Assembly (NCBI GenBank): GCA_000697335.1
Contig: JNEM01009205.1
Span: 1-10,268 of the forward strand
Direction of reading: 5' to 3'
Length of the DNA stretch: 10,268 bases
Origin: Conidiobolus incongruus B7586
Lineage: Eukaryota; Entomophthoromycota; Entomophthoromycetes; Entomophthorales; Conidiobolaceae
The first letter of the stretch is position 1; every line of letters begins with the position of its first letter. The position numbers and the translations under genes were made by a program. This document shows, in pieces, positions 1 to 8,561 of this stretch. The notes beneath the pieces are model-generated. The model saw only the letters and a list, made by a program, of their open reading frames with translations. It was not told the DNA's origin and ran no database searches.

Positions 1-537
1 GAACCGATAACTTTCGAAGCACCTCTTAAGACTGGAAATACAAAGGATTATCCATTCGACAAATACACTTCAGATATAGCTTTCTTTGCATTTGACAATG
101 CTACTCAATCAGCAATCCCAGTAACAGTTGGAACATCAGTATTTACCCAAAACACTGTGATAAATTTTGTTAGAGATCCAAATTTCAATAACGATAAAGT
201 TGACTTACAAATCTATAACGTCATCATCAAGAGAACTGCCATTGTGTACACCTTTTGTTTCTTTATTTCTGCCGTCACCTGGGGACTTACCATTTCAATT
301 TTAAATTTGGCCATTGATTCAATCTTTTTAAAACGCGATCTACCTCCCCCAATGCTTGCATTAGGTGTAGCTATGCTCTTCGCGATGCCTACACTACGCA
401 AAACACAACCCGATATTCCTGATGTTGGTTGTGCAATTGATTTCCTGTGCTTTATTTGGTGTGAAATCCTAATTGCAATTGCGAGTTGTATGATTTTGTT
501 CGGCTTTGCTTTAAGGTGGAAGAAACCATTAAATTAA
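1..537 (+). CDS. DUF4436-family multi-pass membrane protein, 3' part
   Basis: An open frame runs from base 1 to a TAA at 535-537 (178 codons); the 5' end lies outside the window. The peptide opens with EPITFEAPLK and carries DYPFDKY at about residues 16-22, then RDPNFNNDKVDLQIYNV, a hydrophobic segment with TWGLTI, a second one around LALGVAMLFAMPTLR, and a last one around DFLCFIWCEILIA. This matches the complete gene at 6518-7402 over its C-terminal 177 residues, at about 69% identity by hand count. The order of an exposed domain followed by three membrane segments and the QPDIPDVG loop fits the DUF4436 family (Pfam PF14494), known from fungi and bacteria without an assigned reaction. Its role is unknown; a membrane location is inferred from the hydrophobic segments. 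GTG at 157 is an internal Val codon, not a start. The frame is intact and composition is typical of a living gene, so I think it is functional. Confidence 0.85.
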   Translation, partial: EPITFEAPLKTGNTKDYPFDKYTSDIAFFAFDNATQSAIPVTVGTSVFTQNTVINFVRDPNFNNDKVDLQIYNVIIKRTAIVYTFCFFISAVTWGLTISILNLAIDSIFLKRDLPPPMLALGVAMLFAMPTLRKTQPDIPDVGCAIDFLCFIWCEILIAIASCMILFGFALRWKKPLN

Positions 538-692
538 TTCAAAATGATTAATATTCTAAATATATAATAAAATATTAATAAAATAAAAAATATCTTTCAA
601 ACTAATAATTTAAAATTATAATTAGTCTTTATATTTGGCATTTGAAATGAACTAGCTAAAATTTTTTTAATATGTGGGTGAGAGAAAAAATA
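538..692. other. 3' flank of the first DUF4436 gene
   Basis: This short AT-rich stretch lies between the stop codon and mariner copy A. AATAAA occurs at 566-571 and 577-582, in a plausible place for polyadenylation signals of the upstream gene, but such hexamers are common at this base composition. The last two bases, TA at 691-692, are the left target-site duplication of copy A. Confidence 0.35.
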
Positions 693-724
693 TTAGTGTA
701 GAAATTAAGTAATGGCACAATTTT
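693..724 (+). repeat. Left terminal inverted repeat of mariner copy A
   Basis: It pairs with 1979-2010 in inverted orientation, with 23 of 25 matches at the outer end. The inner edge is blurred by a one-base indel around position 717. The same sequence recurs at the left end of copy C (9790-9821) and in degraded form at copy B (8468-8499). Confidence 0.88.
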
Positions 725-786
725 AAGATTGACATTAAACAAATAAATTAATAAATAATATATAAAAATTAATGAATAATATAAAA

Positions 787-1821
787 TTAATAGCTTCTTT
801 TATTATTAATAACTTTTTTTTATACTTTTGGTAAGCTTCTAATACCTAAAAATCAGTTTTTTTTATTAAGGACTGAAATTTGATGTTTCACAAACCAATT
901 TAATTTGTTTGCAGGAATTTTTTTTCCTGTAAGCAGTTTTTTTAATTGTCTAAAACAATTATAATCACATAGGTTATAATCAAGTAAATATACTAGATAT
1001 AATAACTCCCTCTAATTTTTTTTATATAAAAAATCTTTTACAGCTTTAGCTTTATGTATTTTACAATTATCATACAAAATAATAGGTATTTTTAATTTAT
1101 ATTGAAAACACCATTTAGAAATTATTTTATTTAAAAAGGTAATATATAACTTATTATTAATTGATTTTCCTTGAGATATTAAATAAAAAAACTATATACC
1201 ATTATAATCTATGATAATAATTAATATTCACTTATATTTCAACTATTTATTTATTAGAATTTATAGAGGGGATTAATTTAACTTAACCCAACATCTTGTT
1301 TTATTTTTAAATAAAGGATTATATAAAAAAATTTAAGATTCATCAATTGTAAATATTCACTGTAAAAACCTTTGTTTTTAGTTATACTTTAATAAGTTTA
1401 GTTTAGCTATAACTACTCTAATTCTCTTTTAGGCTTCTGTTAAATTATAAGGTATCTATTTTACATTTTTATTAATTAATCTAAGTTTAAACTTATATAA
1501 GTATAACATACTTATATAATTAATATTAAATTACTTTAATAGTTCTTTAACAGAAATTAAAAGGTAATTCTTAATATATTTTTTTACTCTATTAGTAGGT
1601 AAAAGAGCGATAGTAGAAATTAATCTTCTAGATTTTGGTAAATTCTGAATAGTGTCCCTTCTAGTTTTATAATCATAAATCTTGTAATATATGGTAGTTT
1701 TAGATAAAACACCATTTCTATAAGCTGTTTACAAGTTTTAAATAATATTAAAGGGTTTATATCTAAATTTTAAAGATACAAAAATAAAAGCCTTTTGATA
1801 ATTATAATATAGTTTAAGCAT
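787..1821 (-). pseudogene. mariner transposase pseudogene, copy A (DD34D)
   Basis: The coding relic runs from ATG at 1821-1819 to TAA at 789-787, exactly 345 codons including the stop and with no net frameshift; mariner transposases are usually about 345 residues. The N-terminal part has helix-turn-helix-like blocks (PFNII, then GVLSKTTIYY). Catalytic positions are Asp in IDES (1342-1344), Asp in YDNCK (1069-1071, where the sister copies read HDN) and Asp in LCDYNC (964-966). There are 90 residues between the first two and 34 between the last two, the DD34D spacing of mariner. The C terminus has LPKV before a lost Trp, as in mariner ends (LP..W). About 16 in-frame stops interrupt it, most at positions where a sister copy has Trp or Gln. 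No active product is expected. Confidence 0.9.
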
Positions 1822-1978
1822 GATTAAATTTAAATGTAAATTTTAAAATCAAAATATTTTAATAAAAAAAATAATTAAAATTGAATATATATATAGTTTG
1901 AAAATATTTATTTTCCTATATATTATATATATATAAAATCTTTTAAAATATATAATATGTTTGAAAAATCAGAAATTA

Positions 1979-2010
1979 AAAAATTTGCCATTTCTTAATT
2001 TCTATACTAA
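1979..2010 (-). repeat. Right terminal inverted repeat of mariner copy A
   Basis: It reads ttagtatagaaattaag on the minus strand and mirrors the left repeat at 693-724. It is followed by TA at 2011-2012. The adjoining block around 1950-1990 is nearly the same as the right end of copy B at about 9730-9770. Confidence 0.88.
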
Positions 2011-2012
2011 TA

Positions 2013-2645
2013 TATGTTTTTATTTTGTTTAGGAATATTGACAAATATAATTGTTAATATTGTTTATTAATTAATGATTTTTCAAATTAAATTTTATATA
2101 TTTTAATATCAGTTGAAAAAAAATTTTGAATTATTTTTAATCTTTAATTGTTAATTAATCACTTTCTAAATTTAAATAATTAAAACACTAACTATATAAT
2201 ATCTAAAATTCATATTAGTTATATTAAATTTATATTTCCAATTCATAATTAGTTCAATAAATCTATCTAGAAAATATTATGAATTTGTAGTTTAAAATGA
2301 TAAAATTAAAAAGAATGTATATTAAAACAATGAATCATTTATCGTTTGGTATTTCCATTAATAATTAAATTGGTATCGATATAAATATTTTTAAACTTTA
2401 TTCATTTTATTATATAGTTAAAATTAATAAATTATTTCATATAACTTATTTTTTGAACTGATCTTCAACTCTATCAGATATATAATACATTTTTAGCATT
2501 TATTACTAAAATATTAAATTAAATTTGGTTAAATATTTTTTATTAATTACTTGATATATATATATATATATATGAATATTATTATTTATTTAAAACAAAT
2601 TTAATACAAAAAGATGATACTGAATAAAAGTGAAGTTATTATATA
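2013..2645. other. AT-rich spacer without recognisable gene
   Basis: Between mariner copies A and D the sequence is almost all A and T with dense stops in every frame. I see no RNA gene, no transposon motif and no conserved peptide. The last two bases, TA at 2644-2645, are likely the left target duplication of copy D. Confidence 0.6.
2554..2573. repeat. (AT)10 microsatellite
   Basis: This is a pure alternating AT tract of 20 bases in the spacer left of mariner copy D. It is probably neutral slippage DNA and likely length-variable. Confidence 0.9.
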
Positions 2646-2823
2646 TGATTTAAAGAAGAAAGAAATGCCAAATTTTTAATTTTAAATATTATCAATATAT
2701 TACTTGTTTTATAAATTAATTATATATAGATTATATAAAACAATTAGTATTTCAAACTATGTATATATTTCTTCATAATTATTATTTGATTAAAATATTT
2801 TTTATTAGAAATCAAGGACTGAG

Positions 2824-3126
2824 TTGAATTATTCTTGAATTAGTTATCAATCGTCAAGAGTTTTTTATGTAAATATTACTAAAACTCAATAATAAACCTA
2901 TTAAAATTATTTAAGGTTTGCAAAAAACTTATTAAGATAACGATTTATTTAATTCAACTATTTATTATTAGATTTTTCGTTTTAAAATTAGAAAAGATAT
3001 TATATAAAATTTGATTATATTTAAATAATTAATTCTTTATTATTTTTTCGCTTATTAATTAAGAAAATTTATAAATGACATTTATTTCATTTAAAGATCA
3101 ATATTTATGATTTAAAATTTATTAAA

Positions 3127-3157
<31 letters not shown>

Positions 3158-3853
3158 AAGGTTTAAATTTAGAGTCATTAATAATCATATATAATAGATA
3201 CACTATAAATTCAATAAAGCTTATAAGGAAACACCAGCAATTATAATTAATTTAAATTAATTCAAATAAAACATAAAACAGATATTTTTCACTAAATAAT
3301 ACAATTAATTATTCTTTAATTCTTTTTTAATATCTTTTATTCAATTATAATTTAAATTGCTAGGCTGGGCTAAATTAATCCCTTTCATAGGTTCTAATTA
3401 ATATATTTTTATCAACAGATATAAACTATAATTATGGATTATAATAAAAAAAGCTGTTCTTAATTAATCTCTTAAAATAAATCAACTTATAATAAGTTTT
3501 AAATATTATTAAATAAAACTTTTTCTAAATAATAATTTTTAGTAATTAAACAATATTTATTATTTTATATAATAATAATAAGATATATATAAAACTAAAT
3601 TTGTAAAAAATACTCTAAATAAAAATAATTATAAAGAGTTACCTTATTTGATATATGCATTAAACTATAAGTGATAAAACTATAATTGCATTTGATAATT
3701 AAAAATTTAACTTACCAGAAAGCAAATTTCTGTAAATATATTAATTTAATTAATATAATATTAAATTTCAGTTTCTAATTATTAGAAGTTTCTTTAAGTG
3801 GTAAAAGTTTACCAAAAGTATAATAAAAAGATTTATTAATAAAACATTTTTAA
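2824..3853 (+). pseudogene. mariner transposase relic, copy D
   Basis: This degraded coding region is the same family as the other three copies. The start has become TTG at 2824-2826, and the stop equivalent lies at 3851-3853. Readable pieces are PIKII before a stop, DLFNSTIYY, the IDYN-like gattataat at 3437, NYKELPYLIYA at about 3628-3660, NYNC at about 3679-3690 and LPKV at about 3808. The third catalytic Asp region (PCDY in sister copies) is destroyed. Several small indels and very many stops are present. It is clearly older than copies A, B and C and has no expected function. Confidence 0.75.
3134..3156. repeat. (TA)n microsatellite inside copy D
   Basis: This alternating TA run of 23 bases lies between the second DNA-binding block and the first catalytic block of the copy D relic. 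The sister copies have no such run here, so it is an expansion after insertion. Confidence 0.85.
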
Positions 3854-3953
3854 TTTTGAATTATAAATCTAATTTTTCAAATTATATATTATAATATTAA
3901 CTTATTCTCACTATTACAAAAGGCTTCATATTATTATTAACAATCAGGAATAA

Positions 3954-6433
3954 TATTAATTGAACTCAAAAAAATATATAATAAAATATTTATCATTGAT
4001 TATTTTGATAAATATGGATTTGAAAAATAATTCATTTATCTAAAGTTATGTTTTCATTATTTTTACAATTTATTGAAATAAATTTAAGCAATATCATTAA
4101 AGCTTTAGTATTTAATATTAACTCTTATATCCTTATATATAAGTTTAAGTCATAGTAATATTATATATATTTAACAATATTATATATTATATATTATAGT
4201 CTATATATGAAGTTACCAATAAAACTGTTCAAATTTAATATAAGCATATATTTGAAAAAACTGGATTATCAAAATAAAAGAAATTTCAAATAAAAATATT
4301 ACAATTTAGTTAAATTCACCGAATTTGATTTGTAATATGTTGGAGTTAAAATATCATTGTGATCATTCAATAAATATATCCAATGTTGAGTATATTTGCT
4401 TTTTTTATAAAGTGTATTTTATATTTTATCCTTCTAACCGTAATATATATTAATATATTATCGATATTATATATATATTTTTGATTCATATTTTTATAAA
4501 ATATCAATAATTTATTATAATATTAAATTATTTTTTAATTTCAAACAAAATAGTTTTTAAAAAATATTAATACAATGCTTCTTAGTAATATATATACCTA
4601 TTGGTATTTATATTAATTTTAAAACTTTAATGAATTGATACTGGTAAATAGATTGAATTATCGTGGTTTGAATACTTTTTAAATTTATATTAAAATATAA
4701 TATTAAAAAATATTGGCGCTTACTGAAAATATGGTATATAATTATATATTAAAATTTAGGTAAAAATATAAATATATTCGTATCATATATACTATATCAC
4801 TTTTTAGTATAAATTTTTAATTCGATTAATATCAGAATTATATTTTGAATTTTGATATAATGTATAGAATTTTTAGAGCATTTAAAGGTATTTCTTGCTC
4901 AGTGATTTGCTATTATATTCTCTTAACCTTATTCAAATTGGTCATAGTATTATATAAATGCAAAATCCATAAATATACCTAGAAGATATAATCACAATAC
5001 TTAATCCATTTAAATTATATTAATTTTAAGATATGATATTTAACTTTATTAATTAAAACCAGTTTATATATATTTGATTCAGATTGATAAATCTAGATTA
5101 TATAACAAAATTACGACCAGAATAGCAATTAAAAAAGAATTAAATTTAGATAACACTATAGTTAGATTGATTTTAATCAGATATTATATATATATATATA
5201 GTTGGATAAATATATTGAAATATTATGATTTGGTAGTATATTATATATATTTGTAAGTATATATATTAATAATATTATATATTCTAAGTATAAAAATGAA
5301 AGATATTAAGCTGAAAAAAATAAAAATTTTGAAAATTATAATCAAATAAAATAATTTGAAATATAAAGATATATTTGAAAAACTAAGTGAAATTAGTAAA
5401 ATACAACTATTAAGTATTATTTATTAATATATTTAAAATAAATTAAAATTAGAAATTAATAACTATATTTTATAAAAAAATTTTAATATCAATAAAATTA
5501 TAAATTTAATTTATAAAATTAATAATTTGGTTTTATGAAACAAAAAAAGTAAAATTTTTAATATAATTAGAATATTTAATGAATTGAAATATCTAAGAGA
5601 TTAATATAAACTTTTATAAAATTTCACCAGGTTATTGAACTTAATTTTGTTAATTTTTATCTATATATCAAAATATTAATAGAGTATATAGTGTTTCAAT
5701 ATATAATACTATATAAATAGTTATTTATATACTATATTATTAAATATATATAATTAAGTAATTGTATTATTAATAGAATTTGTAAACAAAATAACAAATG
5801 TTGATAAAAAATGTTCAATTATTTCTCGATTTGTTTTGAGGAATTGTCAAAGTTACAAACCCAGAGCGATATATACAAATAGATTAAACATATCAAAGTC
5901 TTCAATTATGAAATTTTTCACTGAAATACAACAAAATTTTATGTAATTTTATACTTGAGAATTAAGTTTTAGATATTAAAATTGTTTCATGGTTGAGAGT
6001 AAAATGAAATACACTCAATCAAAATATTGATCTATGTTTTTGAATTAAATGAAATATAAAATAATTAAAAATATTAAATTTTTCAGCCAATTTATACCTA
6101 TATTGATAAATAATTAATATTGTTTGATCAACATTAATTTGTACTCAAATTGTTTCCTATTTCATTTTTTATCCAACTTTGGAAATTATCTATGTTCATT
6201 GAAATTTTATATAAAATAAGGATTTAGTAGACTAGTCTATAATGATATCAGAATAAACAGTTAAATTTTAAATAATGAAAAATATTTGTGAATACTCACC
6301 TCTATAGGAAAAAAAATATTATACTATTCTATAAAATCATATCTAGTTAACAATTTTCTGTAGTCATAATATTTAATAAAATCCTCAGTTATAATTTATA
6401 AGGTATAATTGTTGTAAATTAAATTGACTAAGC
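3954..6433. other. Long AT-rich spacer, nothing firmly identified
   Basis: About 2.5 kb of extremely AT-rich DNA lies upstream of the second DUF4436 gene. No tRNA or rRNA shape, no mariner end and no recognisable host protein was seen. Three weak signals are: an open stretch at 5074-5256 with a helix-turn-helix-like peptide; a 40-codon ATG frame at 4860-4982 ending CKIHKYT; and an open stretch of 62 codons at 5758-5943 in slightly less AT-rich DNA. Each is near the length expected by chance, so none is called as a gene. Very old transposon remains beyond visual recognition are likely. Confidence 0.55.
5185..5200. repeat. Short (TA)8 tract
   Basis: This is an alternating TA run of 16 bases. 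It produces the IYIYIY stretch in the weak open frame at 5074-5256, which argues against that part being protein-coding. Confidence 0.85.
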
Positions 6434-6439
6434 CACGTG
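6434..6439. promoter_or_regulatory. CACGTG palindrome (E-box-like) upstream of the second gene
   Basis: A perfect CACGTG lies 79-84 bases before the ATG at 6518. It is the core site of basic helix-loop-helix factors such as yeast Pho4 and Cbf1. A hexamer with four G/C bases is uncommon in this background, so it stands out, but regulation by such a factor is inference only. Confidence 0.3.
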
Positions 6440-6472
6440 CAATAGAATATATTAACTAAAAAATTGATCTGA

Positions 6473-6479
6473 TATAAAA
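6473..6479 (+). promoter_or_regulatory. TATA-like box
   Basis: TATAAAA ends 38 bases before the ATG at 6518. The position would suit a core promoter element only with a short 5' leader, and similar strings are frequent in this DNA. Confidence 0.2.
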
Positions 6480-6517
6480 TCCTTGTGATAGTATTCAAAT
6501 TTAAAATAAATCAAATT

Positions 6518-7402
6518 ATGCTTGGAAGTATTATTAAACATTCATTTCGAAGGCGGGTTTTTTACTCGATTCTCGGATTAATATTGTGGTTGATTATTGC
6601 TGTGCCTACAACGTTAAGTTTCATTGGATATGGTCATGACGAGGATATAAAGTGGGGAAATGCTATATTAAATGAAATTAATGGAGATGACAATATATCT
6701 ATTGTATTAAGAGTACAATTTCAGGATTTACCAAAGAGAACAATTAAGTATCACATTGAAGTTGGACCTTCAGGAAAGTATGTCAATGAAACATCTTTAA
6801 AATGGAATCAAAATGTCGAAATTATTTTTATCCACAAGACTTATATTGCTCAAAAGGGATCAATTATTGAACCGATTACTTTTGAAGCTCCTCTCAAATC
6901 TGGGAATATAAAAGATTATCCATTTGATGAATATAGTTCAGATATAGCTTTCATTGCATTAGAACCAGCAACCCAACAAACAATTCCAGTTAATGTAGGT
7001 ATATCTGTGTCCGCACAAAATACAGTAATGAAATTTATTAGAGATCCAGAATTTAATGATGGTAAAATTGACCTCCAGGTTTACAATGTCTTTATCAGAC
7101 GTACAGCAATGATATATACTTTTTGTTTTCTTATTTCTGCCGCGACTTGGGGGCTAACCATAGCTCTTGTTAATTTTGCAATTGATGCAATTATCGGCAA
7201 ACAAGATTTACCTCAGGCATTATTTGCTTTAGGTGTAACCATGCTCTTCGCGATGCCCACACTACGCAGAGCTCAACCCGATATTCCTGATGTGGGTTGT
7301 GCAATTGATTTTCTTTGTTTTATTTGGTGTGAGATCCTCATTGCTTTATCCAGTTGTTTGATTTTATTTAATTTTGAATTTAAATTGAAAAACACAGATT
7401 AA
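6518..7402 (+). CDS. DUF4436-family multi-pass membrane protein, complete
   Basis: An intact 294-codon frame ends at TAA 7400-7402. The ATG at 6518 is the first after an in-frame TGA at 6470-6472 and has A at -3; GTG at 6485 is not a likely eukaryotic start. Layout: a short basic N terminus (HSFRRR), membrane segment at about 14-37, a soluble domain of about 155 residues with N-glycosylation sequons NIS (59-61) and NET (90-92) and a YPFD motif at 134-137, then RDPEFNDGKIDLQVYNV, and three more membrane segments at about 197-226, 231-248 and 261-285. Basic residues before the first segment suggest a cytosolic N terminus with the domain lumenal or outside. This is the arrangement of DUF4436 (PF14494); its biochemical role is not known. 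It is the paralogue of the partial gene at 1-537. No intron is visible. AATAAA at 7402-7407 overlaps the stop codon. Confidence 0.9.
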   Translation: MLGSIIKHSFRRRVFYSILGLILWLIIAVPTTLSFIGYGHDEDIKWGNAILNEINGDDNISIVLRVQFQDLPKRTIKYHIEVGPSGKYVNETSLKWNQNVEIIFIHKTYIAQKGSIIEPITFEAPLKSGNIKDYPFDEYSSDIAFIALEPATQQTIPVNVGISVSAQNTVMKFIRDPEFNDGKIDLQVYNVFIRRTAMIYTFCFLISAATWGLTIALVNFAIDAIIGKQDLPQALFALGVTMLFAMPTLRRAQPDIPDVGCAIDFLCFIWCEILIALSSCLILFNFEFKLKNTD

Positions 7403-8467
7403 ATAAAACACGATTATATATTTGCCATATTCAGTGAATTATCCTTTCAAGTAGATATTTTTTGTAAATTTGATATAATTTGAAAATCCATTTTTTAAAT
7501 GTATTAAATTATTCTATTAAACAACCCTTTAGTTTCTATAATATTCAGAATACGCCGATTTTAAATCACAAGTCAATTTAACAATTTAAATGAGACACTT
7601 TAAGTAGTTGTATTAACAAATTTTGAATTTGATTCATTCGAATAAATGAAAATTACTTACGAGAAAATAAATTGGAATTATATATTGAAATTTTTATTAT
7701 ATATTCTATACCATAGATTATATTGTTAAATACTATGGAATAAAATTGAGACAAATCGAAGAATTAATCCTAAAGAATAGCATGGCTTAGTTAAAATCAG
7801 GTATTTCTTATTTAGAACCGTATATATAAAATATTTACAAGGTCTAAGTATTGTATTGCGTTATTTTGTATATAGTATTATATTATATAAAATGAGATAG
7901 CTTTGTTTCATTATTTAGACGGTAAAATTATTTAATTTAATCTGATATGACCTTATTAATTTAATATATTTATATTTTTAGTTTTTAGTTTTAATGATTT
8001 AAATATATATTTATAATCCTTTATATATCTATTAAAGGCTAGAAAAAGCACTTTTTTGATAATATATCAATAACTAGGTCTAAATTTTAGCCAAATAGAA
8101 TAATAAAAAATGTATAAAGTTCAAAGTTTGGATGAAATCATATTTATATATCCTTGGAATCTAATATTATTTGCAATTTAATTATCTATATTCCTTGCTA
8201 TAAATTTATTAACTAAATATAATTTTTAGGAAAATATTTCATAACTTATAATTTTATTAAAACTGTGTTAATTGATCTAGAAAATATATTTTAATGAGTT
8301 ATCAGAATGAATTAATAATTTATTATAAAAACCAAGCTGGTTATATTATTTATTGAGTAAAAAATCAAATATATTAAATTTTTATAATATAATATATTTA
8401 TATAAATATTGATGTTATATTATATTTCCTTGAATTAATAATAATAAATATATAAATTATTTAAATT
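7403..8467. other. AT-rich spacer downstream of the second DUF4436 gene
   Basis: About 1.1 kb lies between the DUF4436 stop and mariner copy B. AATAAA at 7402-7407 may serve 3'-end formation. No open frame of note, RNA gene or transposon block is visible. A few patches (about 7540-7580 and 8070-8160) are a little less AT-rich but code for nothing I recognise. Confidence 0.55.
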
Positions 8468-8561
8468 TTACTTTGTAATTTAAATAATGGGAATTTTTTG
8501 TGATTGAAAAATAATAAATATTTTAATATATAAAAAATAAAAATAAATATATATTATAAAA

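Larger units (their letters stand above)
693..2010 (-). mobile_element. mariner (Tc1/mariner) element, copy A, full length but dead
   Basis: A 1,318 bp element is bounded by TA at 691-692 and TA at 2011-2012, the usual mariner target duplication. The ends are inverted repeats: the left end starts ttagtgtagaaattaag, and the reverse complement of the right end starts ttagtatagaaattaag. They agree at 23 of the first 25 positions. Inside, on the minus strand, lies one transposase reading frame of 1,035 bp. The length, terminal repeats, TA duplication and catalytic spacing all agree with the mariner family. The transposase is broken by stop codons, so the element cannot mobilise itself. Its first 481 bp, counted from the flanking TA, align to copy C without a gap at 448 of 481 positions. 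Confidence 0.92.
2646..3953 (+). mobile_element. Ancient mariner relic, copy D, opposite orientation
   Basis: The plus strand from about 2646 to 3953 aligns along its length with the minus strand of copies A, B and C. Anchors are: the left end agaagaaagaaatgccaaat against agaaattaagaaatggcaaa of copy A's right end, preceded by TA at 2644-2645; the GGGCTAAATTAATCCC block at 3367-3382 against GTTAAATTAATCCCC of copy A; the TCTAAATAATAA block at about 3522; and a 91-bp gap-free match at 3681-3771 with copy C at about 73% identity. The 53 bases before that block also align without a gap. The right end is eroded and uncertain by about 20 bp. Expected length 1.32 kb, observed about 1.31 kb. Confidence 0.8.

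Noticed and set aside
213-401. A 62-codon open frame on the minus strand
   Set aside because: It is the antisense shadow of the DUF4436 coding region and has no features of its own.
787-1821. Stop codon reassignment, with stops read as Trp or Gln
   Set aside because: All three stop triplets occur at Trp positions, sister copies use TGG at these sites, and both DUF4436 genes use TGG for Trp and end in TAA. Mutation explains it better.
3800-3813. A GGTAAA-AG-TTTACC hairpin as an RNA terminator or regulatory element
   Set aside because: It lies inside the copy D transposase relic, where the TTTACC half aligns with coding sequence of the sister copies.
4255-4440. A mariner relic suggested by TGTTGG near 4338
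   Set aside because: Spacing to the other expected blocks is off by about 20 bases and the flanking match is at the level expected for AT-rich DNA.
4890-5060. A fifth mariner relic suggested by KCKIHK and a taaatatac-like block
   Set aside because: The match is limited to a few residues, would need a deletion of about 9 bp, and is not supported by the flanks, unlike copy D.
6485-6517. An upstream GTG start for the second DUF4436 gene
   Set aside because: A GTG start is unlikely in a eukaryote. The ATG at 6518 is the first after an in-frame stop and places the basic residues and membrane anchor normally.
7418-7450. A solitary mariner end suggested by atttgccat
   Set aside because: Only about nine bases agree and neither flank continues the terminal repeat. 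The same holds for tttggcattt near 635.
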